Below, in pieces: positions 9,260 to 19,000 of a stretch of 34,196 nt of DNA. Origin of the DNA: a virus. The position numbers and the translations under genes were made by a program. The stretch lies in the IMG/VR virus record IMGVR_UViG_3300009124_000050, positions 1 through 34,196 of that record. The stretch is one strand, 5' to 3'. The first letter of the stretch is position 1. Each line of letters opens with the position of its first letter. Below the pieces are notes generated by a model. The model was not told the origin of the DNA. It saw only the letters and a list, made by a program, of their open reading frames with translations, and did not search any database.

Positions 9260-10435
9260 ATGGCAAAGAAAAAATTATTGTGGATTGGTGACTGTGTAAT
9301 TCCAAGTGGTTTTGGTAGAGTGTCAGAATCTATTCTGATGGGAATCCATGAGGAGTTTGAGGTTCACGTTCTAGGCATTAACTATTTTGGACAGAAACAC
9401 GATTTTCCATTTACTGTCTATCCTGCCCTATCAAAAGACAAGAGTGATGTATATGGATATAAGTATGTGGAAGATTTATATCGGGCATTGAGACCAGATA
9501 TTGTTGTGGCATTTAATGACATTTGGATCATTAGACAATATTGGGAACTGCTTAAAGGATTCAAAAAAGAAGATGATTATAAGTTCGTAGCATACTTCCC
9601 AATTGATGGGGGTGGATGGTTCCCTCCAGTTGTAGAGTTTATGAATGATTTGGATCTTTGCATTACATATACTCAGTTTGGTGTTGGTGTAATGAGAGAA
9701 GCTGGATATACAGGAAGAATTGAGACACTAGAACACGGAATTGATGACAAAATTTTCAAAAAATTAAATAAACAAAAGTGTCGTGAAAGTATTGGTAAGA
9801 TGAGTAAGGATGATTTCATCGTATTCAATGGTAATCGTAATCAACCTCGCAAGAGAATTGATTTGACGATCATGGCATTTGCTAGGTTTGCTAAAGATAA
9901 ACCAAATGCCAAACTTTATCTCCACATGGGAATCAAAGATGTTGGATGGGACATCATTCCACTATTCAACTACGAGATGGAAAAGAATGGCGTTGATCCA
10001 GAAGGTAAATTGTATCTTTCTGGTCTTGAAATGACTCCAGAAAAGAATGCCATCACTCCAGAAGTATTGAATATCATTTATAATTCTGTTGACGTTGGTA
10101 TCAACACTTCTGAAGGAGAGGGATGGGGTCTTGTCCCATTTGAACAGGCAGCAGGAGGGACACCACAAGTTCTTCCAAACTATGCTGCCAGTGCAGAAAT
10201 CTTTGTTGACTGTGGTGAATTAGTTGATATTAAATTTGTTGGTAAAGATATTCATTATGGTATTGACCGAACTTATATTGATGTTGACGATGCTGTTGAC
10301 AAACTAAATAAATTATATTATGATAAAAAGTATTATGCCAAACAAGCAAAGGCATGTGCTGCAATGGTGGCAAGTCCCAAGTATCAATGGGAAAATATCG
10401 CTAAAAAAATGGCAAATTATTTAAACAACATTTGA
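9260..10435 (+). CDS. GT4-type glycosyltransferase
   Basis: This 391-residue protein belongs to the GT-B fold, retaining type. An N-terminal Rossmann strand and loop (LLWIGDCVIPSGFGRVSESI) matches the acceptor-side domain. The second domain has NGNRNQPRKRIDL, a typical donor-phosphate loop region, at about residues 190-205. Near 285-297 lies EGEGWGLVPFEQ, which is the EX7E motif of GT4 enzymes that binds the nucleotide sugar. The ATG at 9260 is preferred to the in-frame TTG one codon upstream. No signal peptide or membrane helix is seen, so it acts in the cytosol. It is the only enzyme gene among virion genes, so it may glycosylate fibre proteins or a host surface glycan or lipid (inference). 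Donor and acceptor cannot be read from the sequence. Class is secure; role is open. Confidence 0.88.
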   Translation: MAKKKLLWIGDCVIPSGFGRVSESILMGIHEEFEVHVLGINYFGQKHDFPFTVYPALSKDKSDVYGYKYVEDLYRALRPDIVVAFNDIWIIRQYWELLKGFKKEDDYKFVAYFPIDGGGWFPPVVEFMNDLDLCITYTQFGVGVMREAGYTGRIETLEHGIDDKIFKKLNKQKCRESIGKMSKDDFIVFNGNRNQPRKRIDLTIMAFARFAKDKPNAKLYLHMGIKDVGWDIIPLFNYEMEKNGVDPEGKLYLSGLEMTPEKNAITPEVLNIIYNSVDVGINTSEGEGWGLVPFEQAAGGTPQVLPNYAASAEIFVDCGELVDIKFVGKDIHYGIDRTYIDVDDAVDKLNKLYYDKKYYAKQAKACAAMVASPKYQWENIAKKMANYLNNI

Positions 10436-10442
10436 GGTTACT

Positions 10443-10631
10443 ATGAATCCTGAAAATCTGAAAGAAAATCTCGCAGCACAATTCTCCGCTGTTGTAGAAG
10501 AGATCAAAACTCTTGAAGCACAAATGACTAATGCAAGAGAGAAAGCACTGAAACTTAAAGGAGCACTAGAAGCACTAGATCTCCTAGAACAAGAAGCAGA
10601 AGAACCTGTGGAGGAAGTAGCAGTAGAATAA
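10443..10631 (+). CDS. Small acidic helical protein
   Basis: This 62-residue protein starts MNPENLKENLAAQFSAVVEE. It is almost wholly predicted alpha helix with heptad-like spacing (IKTLEAQMTNAREKALKLKG) and a glutamate-rich tail (EQEAEEPVEEVAVE). GAGG at 10434-10437, overlapping the glycosyltransferase stop, gives a ribosome site five bases before the ATG, so the two genes are likely co-translated. I recall close relatives in many cyanophages, always hypothetical. The probable coiled coil suggests a small structural or scaffold-like partner, but no function can be assigned. A terminator-like hairpin follows directly. Confidence 0.75.
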   Translation: MNPENLKENLAAQFSAVVEEIKTLEAQMTNAREKALKLKGALEALDLLEQEAEEPVEEVAVE

Positions 10632-10643
10632 TAAATATATGAG

Positions 10644-10678
10644 GACCTTCTTTATAAATAATAAGGAAGGTCTTTTTT
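10644..10678 (+). terminator. Intrinsic terminator with a late promoter in its loop
   Basis: The 7-bp stem pairs GACCTTC (10644-10650) with GAAGGTC (10666-10672). The stem can extend inward through weak A-U and G-U pairs. Six T residues follow (10673-10678). The loop carries TATAAATA. Confidence 0.8.
10653..10660 (+). promoter_or_regulatory. Late promoter TATAAATA
   Basis: Perfect match to the T4-type late octamer, ending 23 bases before the ATG at 10684. It lies in the loop of the preceding terminator hairpin, so a transcript started here would lack the hairpin's 5' arm. Confidence 0.8.
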
Positions 10679-10683
10679 AGTAC

Positions 10684-11022
10684 ATGTCTGCAATTACGAT
10701 TAACCTAGTGATAGAACAGGGTACTGATTTTTCAGCTAGTTTTGCCATTAAAAACAACAATGGTGCTCCAGTAAATCTGTTGGGGTTTACTGCGGCTGCG
10801 AAATTGAAAACTAGTTACTACACGACGAGTTCACCAACACCATTTAGTGTTACTTTTGTAGACAGAAGTAAAGGTATAATTTTACTTAAGTTGGATGATA
10901 CGGTTACAACTAGTTTGAAAGCTAGGAGGTATGTTTATGACATTGTTTTAACATCACCTAGTGGAGTCAAGACTAGATTTATTGAAGGGATCGCAACAGT
11001 AACTCCAGGAGTGACAGTCTAA
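10684..11022 (+). CDS. Small beta-rich virion protein (BppU-N-like fold suspected)
   Basis: This 112-residue protein starts MSAITINLVIEQGTDFSASF. Its pattern is a beta sandwich: IEQGTDF, then a linker and PVNLLGFTAAAKL, SKGIILLKLDD, ARRYVYDIVLTSPSG and an EGIATVTPGV end. The pattern recalls small phage baseplate-upper-protein N-domains and the small structural proteins of marine myoviruses; that likeness is by eye only. It has no Shine-Dalgarno sequence of note and follows a perfect late promoter by 23 bases. Its stop overlaps the next start (TAATG at 11020-11024), so the two are probably made together and may sit in the same structure. Structural role likely; exact place in the particle unknown. 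Confidence 0.65.
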   Translation: MSAITINLVIEQGTDFSASFAIKNNNGAPVNLLGFTAAAKLKTSYYTTSSPTPFSVTFVDRSKGIILLKLDDTVTTSLKARRYVYDIVLTSPSGVKTRFIEGIATVTPGVTV

Positions 11023-11720
11023 TGGCAGACTACGAAATTAATACTACAAATTTTATAGTTACTCAGGACGTTGCTGAAGATTATAGTGTTGGTCTAAATT
11101 ATGAGGCACCATCAAAGGGTATTCAATACCAGAATTTAATTCTGGATGACTTAACATCTCAATTTGATTGTGCTAGAACAGTTTTTAATCTTGCTGTTGC
11201 TGGTGAAGCATATAGTGCATTAAATGATCAGCAATTGATTATTTCTGTGAATAATACTATTCTCCAACCTGGAGTGGGATATACAATATCTGGTGATCAA
11301 ATTACTTTTGCTACACCACCGTGTAACGTACCATTTTTTGGTATTGCTCTTGCTAACACTGCTGATCTCACCAGGACTATTAATTATGTTGTTGATAATG
11401 GTTCAGTGGCAATGACTACTGGTAAGAAGGGTTATTTGACAATAGATGTCACTGGGGAAATTGAATCTTATATCATAATCTCCAGTGAAGTTGGTAATTT
11501 GGAAGTTGACATTAAAAAATCTACGTTTTCTGATTTCCCTAATACTTTATCAATATGTGGAGGTAATTTTCCAACATTATCTGGGACTAACAAAAGTAGT
11601 GATGTCAATTTGAATGGTTGGACCAAAACCTTAAATGCTGGTGATATTCTGGAATACGAAGTTATAAATACTAGTACAGCAATTACAAGGTTCTCTATCG
11701 CACTAAAAGTAAAATTATAA
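11022..11720 (+). CDS. Virion protein, tail-fibre-associated type
   Basis: This is a 232-residue protein. After a short head (MADYEINTTNFIV) comes a domain at about residues 45-125 with FDCARTVFNLAVAGEAY, LNDQQLIISVNN, ILQPGVGYTISGDQITF and FFGIALANTADLTRTIN. This block recurs in tail fibres of marine phages, where it often links the shaft to tip domains. The C-terminal ~60 residues (LNGWTKTLNAGDILEYEVIN, then TRFSIALKVKL) resemble a small beta tip domain. No enzyme motif is present. Its start overlaps the stop of the 112-residue gene. The gene ends inside a late promoter for the next gene (the TAA lies within TATAAATA). Probably a small fibre or decoration (inference). Confidence 0.7.
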   Translation: MADYEINTTNFIVTQDVAEDYSVGLNYEAPSKGIQYQNLILDDLTSQFDCARTVFNLAVAGEAYSALNDQQLIISVNNTILQPGVGYTISGDQITFATPPCNVPFFGIALANTADLTRTINYVVDNGSVAMTTGKKGYLTIDVTGEIESYIIISSEVGNLEVDIKKSTFSDFPNTLSICGGNFPTLSGTNKSSDVNLNGWTKTLNAGDILEYEVINTSTAITRFSIALKVKL

Positions 11721-11723
11721 ATA
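11716..11723 (+). promoter_or_regulatory. Late promoter TATAAATA overlapping a stop codon
   Basis: Perfect late octamer. The upstream gene's TAA (11718-11720) lies inside it. It precedes the 397-residue gene with a 44-base gap to that gene's ATG. Confidence 0.75.
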
Positions 11724-11753
11724 TAAACAGATTAATCAAAAATCAATCCCCCT

Positions 11754-11760
11754 GGAGGAA
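11754..11760 (+). promoter_or_regulatory. Strong ribosome binding site GGAGGAA
   Basis: The best Shine-Dalgarno match seen in the window, seven bases before the ATG at 11768. It supports this start and high expression. Confidence 0.8.
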
Positions 11761-11767
11761 CATTTAA

Positions 11768-12961
11768 ATGGCACTGTTAGTACCAAATATTGGTGAATTA
11801 GAATCTCTTCGTTATCTTCTTAATTCTACCCATCAGATTCCTAGAAATCTGATCCTGAAACTCTTCACATCAGACACCACTCCTGCTGAAGGCGACGTTC
11901 CTTCGCAGACTGCATATTTTGAACCATATGCCGCTGGTAACACCCTCGGTTATGGTACTGCTCCCGACACTGGTTACCACGCTGTTGTTAACAATCGTTC
12001 AGACCAAGACTATACCAACCAGTATGGTATTCTCCTGAACGGTAACCGCTGGGCAATCTCTACCGCTGGTGATCCTGTTGCTACCGCTACTGGTGCAGGC
12101 ACCTCTGGTGAGTACACAATTACCGTGTCTTCAACAAGTGGAACCATTAGTGTTGGTAACCTTGTTTCTGGTACTGGTATTGGTGCTGGTGCTAAAGTAT
12201 CTAGAGTTAGCGGAACCACTGTTGTTCTGACTGTTGCTAACTCAGGTGCTGTTTCTGGAACAATCAACTTCACTGGTGGCGTTACAACTGCTACATATCC
12301 TGAGCAAACATTCACATTCTCTGCCGCTGCAGATGATGTTTATGGTTACTATCTGGTAAGAGCAAACAACCTGCCTCTCGCTGTTCTTGGTGTAGAAGAT
12401 GCTTGTGATATCGCTGCTGGCACTCAGTTGGTCAAAGGTGATAACACAGACTTCTGTACTGGTATTGTTGGTCAGAGCACAATCACTCTGCCTAACGTTG
12501 CTAACATCATGGACGACATTACTGTCGGTATGGTTGTTGGTGGCAACAACGCTGTTCCAAACGGAACCAAGATCATCGGTATTGACACTCTTCAGAGAGT
12601 ACTTTATCTTGACGCTACCCTGACTGATAACATTCAGGTTGCTACTGACTCCTCTATCACTCTTGACTACAGCACAGTTACAACTTCTGTTGCTCACGAA
12701 CTGGTAGTTGGCGACGTTATCTATGTTGCTCGCGGTACTGGTAACACCACTACAACTGCTGGTGTATACACAGTCTTCTCAACACCTACAACAACCACAT
12801 TCAACACAACTCCTGCCCTTGATGGCGGTGGTTCTGGAGCTGCTGGTGATCTTACACTCTATAATAGCATCATGTATGCTGAGCGTTTCACCAATGGTCC
12901 ATACCCAATTCAAAACGATGGTGACCAAATCAAGATCACTCTGAACGTCAGCCTTGACTGA
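11768..12961 (+). CDS. Probable abundant virion protein with Ig-like inserts
   Basis: This is a 397-residue protein. The N-terminal ~95 residues (MALLVPNIGELESLRYLLNS, then NQYGILLNGNRWAI) and the C-terminal ~30 (YAERFTNGPYPIQNDGDQIK) look like the two ends of one marine-phage structural domain, with YPEQTFTFSAAADDVYGYYL as its middle. Two stretches interrupt it. Residues about 105-175 are an Ig-like module (GEYTITVSSTSGTISVGN, SGTGIGAGAKVSRVSGTTV). Residues about 212-365 hold a second GMVV-type module and an H-x(4)-GD module (AHELVVGDVIYV). A perfect late promoter, strong ribosome site, C-ending codons and a downstream terminator together indicate high late expression. Role inferred as fibre or decoration; the particle position is unknown. 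Confidence 0.68.
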   Translation: MALLVPNIGELESLRYLLNSTHQIPRNLILKLFTSDTTPAEGDVPSQTAYFEPYAAGNTLGYGTAPDTGYHAVVNNRSDQDYTNQYGILLNGNRWAISTAGDPVATATGAGTSGEYTITVSSTSGTISVGNLVSGTGIGAGAKVSRVSGTTVVLTVANSGAVSGTINFTGGVTTATYPEQTFTFSAAADDVYGYYLVRANNLPLAVLGVEDACDIAAGTQLVKGDNTDFCTGIVGQSTITLPNVANIMDDITVGMVVGGNNAVPNGTKIIGIDTLQRVLYLDATLTDNIQVATDSSITLDYSTVTTSVAHELVVGDVIYVARGTGNTTTTAGVYTVFSTPTTTTFNTTPALDGGGSGAAGDLTLYNSIMYAERFTNGPYPIQNDGDQIKITLNVSLD

Positions 12962-12996
12962 TACGTTTTTGAATTCATTTTCGTTATAATTTCAGT

Positions 12997-13024
12997 GGGG
13001 GGATTCTTATGGTCCCCCCTTTTT
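12997..13024 (+). terminator. Intrinsic terminator
   Basis: A 7-bp G/C stem (12997-13003 with 13013-13019), a nine-base loop and a five-T run, 36 bases after the stop of the 397-residue gene. No perfect late promoter lies between it and the next ATG (13042). Confidence 0.9.
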
Positions 13025-13041
13025 GTTGGTACTAGGCATAA

Positions 13042-16000
13042 ATGGCAACATTCACGTTTGATACTACAGCAGTCAGAGACTACACCATTGTTGATAATGG
13101 TGGATTAGATAATGCAGCTCCAGTAACTCTGAGTGCATCAGACTTAACCAACCTTCAGTATACTACTGATGGTGATGTTGTGTTGTCTCAAAATGGAAGT
13201 GGTACTCTGTCAAGTGGTGGTTTTGCCATCGGAGAACATCTTAGATTTTCAACAAATATTGGATCCAGATGGTTCACATTTACATATGATGCAGTTATCT
13301 ACAACCAGATAGAAATTACTGGTATTAAGGGTAATGGTAGTAATGGCGGCGAAGAACCAGACTCTGGAGAAAACTTAATTTTACAGTATCTTGATGGTGG
13401 TGGTAATTGGGTCACTATAAACACTATCATTGCAGAGAATGATACTACTTTTAATACGATAAACACTGCTGTCATTGCACTTCCTCAGGCAGCACAGAAC
13501 AACAATCAAGCATTTAGACTTTATCAAGAAAGTGCTAGTGGAAATCCATATGATCACTACGGCATCTCGTCAATTACTTTTACTGAAACAGTAAGTGGAG
13601 GATCGTCAACAGAAGATTATGGTTTAATTACTACAACAGCAACAGCAACAGAAGAATATCAAGAAATTGTCTTTACTGACGTAGCATATCCATTCGGTAA
13701 GGCAAAGATTTCTGGTGGAGCACAAGCAGCAGTATCATCCACTCCACCAACTAGAACTGTAGAAATAAAATCCCAGGGCATCTCTACTAAAAGCAGTACA
13801 TCAGTTTGGGTTGGATCTGGAACAGCCTTTGAAATGGCTGGTGGTCAAGAACTTATTGTCGCACCATGGACGGTTGCTTCTGGTGTCCTTCGCACATACA
13901 GAACTACCAACTCTTTTGTTGGTAGTGGTGATATTTCTATTAGAGATAGATATCAAATTGAGAATACTACCAAGCAAGAAAGAGTAGTAACTCAAATAAG
14001 TGCGGATCCTGAAGAATATGAAGTATCATACATCAGTGTTCCAACTGTTAGAGAAATAGATGAAGATGTTCGTTTCTCTCCATCATACAACACTTCATCT
14101 GTTGAATACTTTGAGGACGACACAGATTATGGTTCTGTTACCCAGTCCTCTTCCACTAATTTAGATAATGGTAATCTCCAAGAAGGAAGTTACGGCGGTG
14201 CTGACTATGGATTAGTCAACGTAACTCAGGACGATTATCCATTCCTGCCTGCACTCAATGTATATGGAGATGCAGTAACAAATTATTTACCAGTATACAC
14301 CGAAGAAGGTACTGGTTTATTCAACTTTATTGGAGAAGCAAAATCAGAATTTAAACCCAACTGGAGGGGTCGTGGTGGAATCTTTGTTGCAGGTTCAGCA
14401 CAAGATTCGTTCGTCAGACCAGCAGTTATTGAAGGTGGATCTATCGTATCCTTCAATGAGTCTGATAACTCTGTTTCCTACAGATATACAGAAACTTCTG
14501 TTGAAGAATTTGATTCCAATGACTTTGGTCAGATCACAGCAACTGGTTCTGCATCTGACTATGGCACAGTAACTGAAGGATCTTATGCATCCTTTGATTA
14601 TGGTTATGTATTCAACATTGATACTGTTGAACCATTTGGTTTATTCTCTCTGCAAGGATATGCAAAATATGCTTATAAACCAACATTCACTCATCATGGT
14701 TCTGGAAGTATCAGCATTTATGACCACTACACATTCACCAAATTCAATCCTCATTGGAGAGGACGTGGTGGATTCTCTATTAGTGGTGGAGAAGGAGATG
14801 TATTCAGTCGCCCAGCAGTTGTTGAGGGCGGATCTCTCGTATCCTTTAATAAGTCTGCGAACTCTGCAGCATACTCTTATAATGAATCTTCTGTTGAGGA
14901 ATTTAGTTCCAATGATTTCGGACAGATTACTGTCTCAGGATCCTCTACAGATTATGGAACAGTCACAGAAGGAGCATATGCTGGATTTGATTATGGTTAT
15001 GTAATTAATACTGATATTGTTGAACCATATGGTCTCTATACATTCAGTGGTTCTGCTACAACTTCGTTCAAACCAACATTTACTCAGATTGGTACAGGTC
15101 TCTTCACCATCTCTGGTGTATCTGAGAACGAATTCAAACCACACTGGAGAGGACGTGGCGGAATTGTTCTTTCTGGCGGTGAAAGAGATGTATTCAGTCG
15201 TCCAGCAGTTGTTGAAGGTGGATCCATTGTATCCTTCAATGAATCTTCCAACTCTGCAGCATACTCCTATAACGAGTCTTCTATTGAACTGTTCTCTGAT
15301 ACTGACTTCGGTCAGATCACAGCAACTGGATCTACGACTGACTATGGTTCAGTAACTGAAGGATCGTATGCTGGATTTGACTATGGTTATGTATTCAACA
15401 CGATTGATCAATATCCTCTTGATATCAATTCACTGTTCACCATCAGTGGTGTTGCTAATGTTGAATATAATCCAGAACTGAAGCAGATTGGTGATGGTCT
15501 TTATAATGTTACTGGTGTTGCTGAGACTGCCTTCTTACCACACTGGAGAGGACGTGGTGGAATCATTGTTTCTGGTGGAGAGGCAGATTCTGTTGTCAAG
15601 GTATTCACTGGAACAGGATCTCTCTTCAGTGTCATTGATAGCGAAGAGAAGGCAGCATACTCTTATAATGAGTCTTCTATTGAACTGTTCTCTGATACTG
15701 ACTTCGGTCAGATCACATCCACTGGATCTACGACAGATTACGGAACAATCACTGAAGGATCCTATGCTGCCTTTGATTATGGTTATGTAGTTAATGTTCT
15801 GGATGCATATCCTCTTGATATCAATTCACTGTTTGCTATCAGTGGTGTTGCTAATGTTGAATATAATCCAGAACTCTCTCAAACTGGTAGTGGTGGTTAC
15901 AACTTTGTTGGTGTTGCGGAGACTTCCTTCTTGCCTCATTGGAGAGGACGTGGTGGTCTCTTCCTCAGTGGCGGAGAAAGAGATTCTATTATCAAATCCT

Positions 16001-19000
16001 TTACTGGAACAGGATCTCTCTTCAGTGTCATTGATAGCGAAGAGAAGGCAGCATACTCTTATAATGAGTCTTCCATTGAGTTCTTTAATAATGTTGATCT
16101 TGGTACAGTCACAACAACTGGAACGACAGTTGATTATGGCAACCTGATTGATGGATCTTATGGTGGTCTTGATTATGGTTATGTGGTCAGCACTCAAGAT
16201 GATTATCCTCTTGATATCAATTCACTGTTTGTCATCAGTGGTTCTGCTGATGTTGAGTTCCTTCGCAATCTCATGCAGATTGGAACTGGTCTTTACAATG
16301 TCAGTGGTGATGCCAGGACTATCTTCAAACCTAATTGGATTGGTAGAGGTTCTATCAATCTTACTGGCGGAGAAAGAGATTCTGTCGTTAAGGTATTCAC
16401 TGCTACTGGATCTCTCTTCCACATCGGTGAGAAAATTGAAAGGGCAACGTTTAGTTACAATACCTCTTCTATTGATTACTTCAATGATCTTGATCGTGGT
16501 TCAGTCACGAACAGTGGATTACAAGAAGACAACGGATCGGTTGCAGAAGATTCTTATGCAGGATTTGATTATGGCACAGTAATCAATACCAGTGACACTT
16601 ATCCATTCGGTAGTATCAGTATTTCTGGTGGAGCGGCAGATGTAGCTGAACTGAAGGTAATTGTTGGTGGTAATCTCTTCGGATTTGGTGGTGCTGCTGA
16701 GGCAGTCTCCTGGCAGACTCCAGAAAATACTGCACTTTACAGCTTTAACGGTGGATACAGCAACCTCAAAGCATCTGTATCTGAAGTTGGTAGCGGAAGT
16801 CTCTTTAACTATAAAGGTCAATCTGCGCCAGATGACTTTACATTCCGTCCTCATTGGAGAGGTAGCGGTGTTCTTAGACTGTCTGGCGAAGAGGGATATA
16901 TTCGTCTCAGAGAATTTGTTTCTAGACAAGGATCTATTTCTGTCGGTGGTAGTGCTCATGAAGCATTCGTCGCACAGACTCCAGAAGATACCGTCCTCTT
17001 TACATACTCTGGAACCAGAGGTTCAGAAAAAGCAACTACTGCTGAAGTTGGTTCTGGTTCACTGTTTGCTATCGGAACACTTGTTGAAGCTCAGACAGAC
17101 TTCTATACAGTTCCAGTATCTACATCATTGTTCGGTGTATCTGGTGCTGCTGGTGTTGCTCAGGCAGATGATTATACTTCTCGTGATGGAACGCTCAAGA
17201 TCTACACTGATGATACAACGTTCAACTATAGAAATTATAGACCATCTCCTCGTTATGTCAATTCCGAATATGGATTTATTGGTGGTCAACTCAATATCGC
17301 TGGTGAACTTGATGAGGCAGTTACACAACCATACATTGGTTCTGGAAATGTAACGGTTTCTGGTGATCATGTAATTGAACTTACTAAGTTCTTTGCTGGA
17401 ACTGGTTCTTTCAATACTCTTAGTGGTGCTGCAGAATCCAGAGCAATTGCCATCAATGCAGAAACTTCTCTCTACAGAGCATTTGGTTCTGGTGATGACT
17501 CTGTTACTAAGACTAAAATTGGTTCTGGTTCACTGTTCACTGCTGGAGGAGCTGCAGAATCTAGAACCTTCGCTAAGTCGGTAACAGGTCTCTTCAGTAT
17601 TGCTGGTGATCAAACTGATACAAGATATGTACCTAACTTCAATGGTTCTGGTACACTTTCCGTTATCAATTCTGCTGATGATGCATTCAGTAGAATCCTT
17701 ATCGGAACTGGAAGAATCTCCACATTCTCTGGTGGCGCTGAAGCATTTGTTGCTCAGACTCCAGAAAACACAGCACTTTATTCTTTCAACGGCACTGCAA
17801 CAGAGTCGTTCAGCAAAGGAAATTACGACGGAATTGGATCTGTATTCACATCTGGATTCTCTACAGAGAAGCAGACAGATGCATATGCAGGAACTGGTTC
17901 TCTGTTTGCTGCTGGTGGCGCTGCAGAATCCAGAACGATCATCGCAGAGGACAACACAGTTCTCTTTACGATCAATCTGAATACAGAATATGTATTCATT
18001 CGTGGACCATATCCTGCTGGCGGTTCTCTGTTTGCTGCTGGCGGTGCCGCAGAAGCATTTGTCGCTCAAACTCCAGAGAACACAGCACTTTATACATTCT
18101 TCGGAAACAGACTTTCAGAGAAGAAAACATCCAGAGAAGTTGGATCTGGTTCATTGTTCACTGCTGGATCTGGAGCAGAGTCTCGCATTATCAGTCAAGT
18201 TGCGAAGACAGTTCTCTTCGCACTTACTGGATCTGCAGAAGAATCCTTCAGTCAAGCTCCATACAAAGGAAGCGGTTCTCTGTTTGCTGCTGCTGGAGCT
18301 GCCGAAGCATTCTCGGCACAGACTCCAGAGAACACAGCACTTTACACATTCTTCGGCAATATACTCAACGAATCTAAGACAACCAGACTTCAAGGTTCTG
18401 GTTCACTCTTCACATTCGGTGGATCTATTGAAAGATCTACTGTTGCAGAAGAATCAACTGGTCTGTTCTCAATCTCTGGAGCATCTGAGTTCAAATTTAC
18501 CAGAGGGGCATATCCTTCTTCTGGTTCCTTGTTTGCTGCTGGTGGTGCTGCAGAATCCAGAACGATTATTGCAGAAGACAATACTGTTCTGTTTACTGCA
18601 TCAGGAACTGCAGTTGAAAGATTCACTAGAAGTTCCACTACAAAATCTGCTCAGTACTCTTTCTCAGGCGAGCTTACCGAAAAGAAAACTTCTACAGAAG
18701 TTGGATCTGGTTCACTGTTTGCTGCTGGTGGTGCTGCAGAAGTCGCAGTGGTCGGAGCAGAATCCACTGGTCTGTTCAACATCAACGGTTCTACTGATGA
18801 TACGTTCACAAGAACTGTTATCGGATCTGGTTCACTCTTCTCTGTTGGAAGTGCTGATGAAGCGAAGACTACCTTCGTCCCAATTGATCCTGGATTCTAC
18901 AGACTGGTTGGTAGTGCAGATGAGTCGTTTACTCCTGCTCCACACATTGGATCTGGATCAGCAACTCTTTCTGGAACAACCTCACCAGAAATTCGCACTC

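Larger units (their letters stand above)
14361..16870 (+). repeat. Tandem ~396-bp coding repeats (W-R-G-R-G-G units)
   Basis: The WRGRGG core recurs at about 14361, 14752, 15142, 15541, 15937, 16333 and 16852. Spacings are 390-399 bases except the last, at about 519. The central units are nearly identical in DNA; the outer ones have diverged. Confidence 0.9.

Noticed and set aside
12985-12990. TATAAT box before the 2080-residue gene
   Set aside because: It lies just before a strong terminator, without a well-spaced -35, so any transcript from it would stop at once.
13037-13044. CATAAATG as a late promoter
   Set aside because: It has two mismatches and overlaps the ATG at 13042, so it could not provide a leader for that gene.
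14361-18850. CRISPR-like regular repeats
   Set aside because: The repeats are in-frame protein-coding units of changing length and sequence, with no short palindromic repeats and no cas genes.
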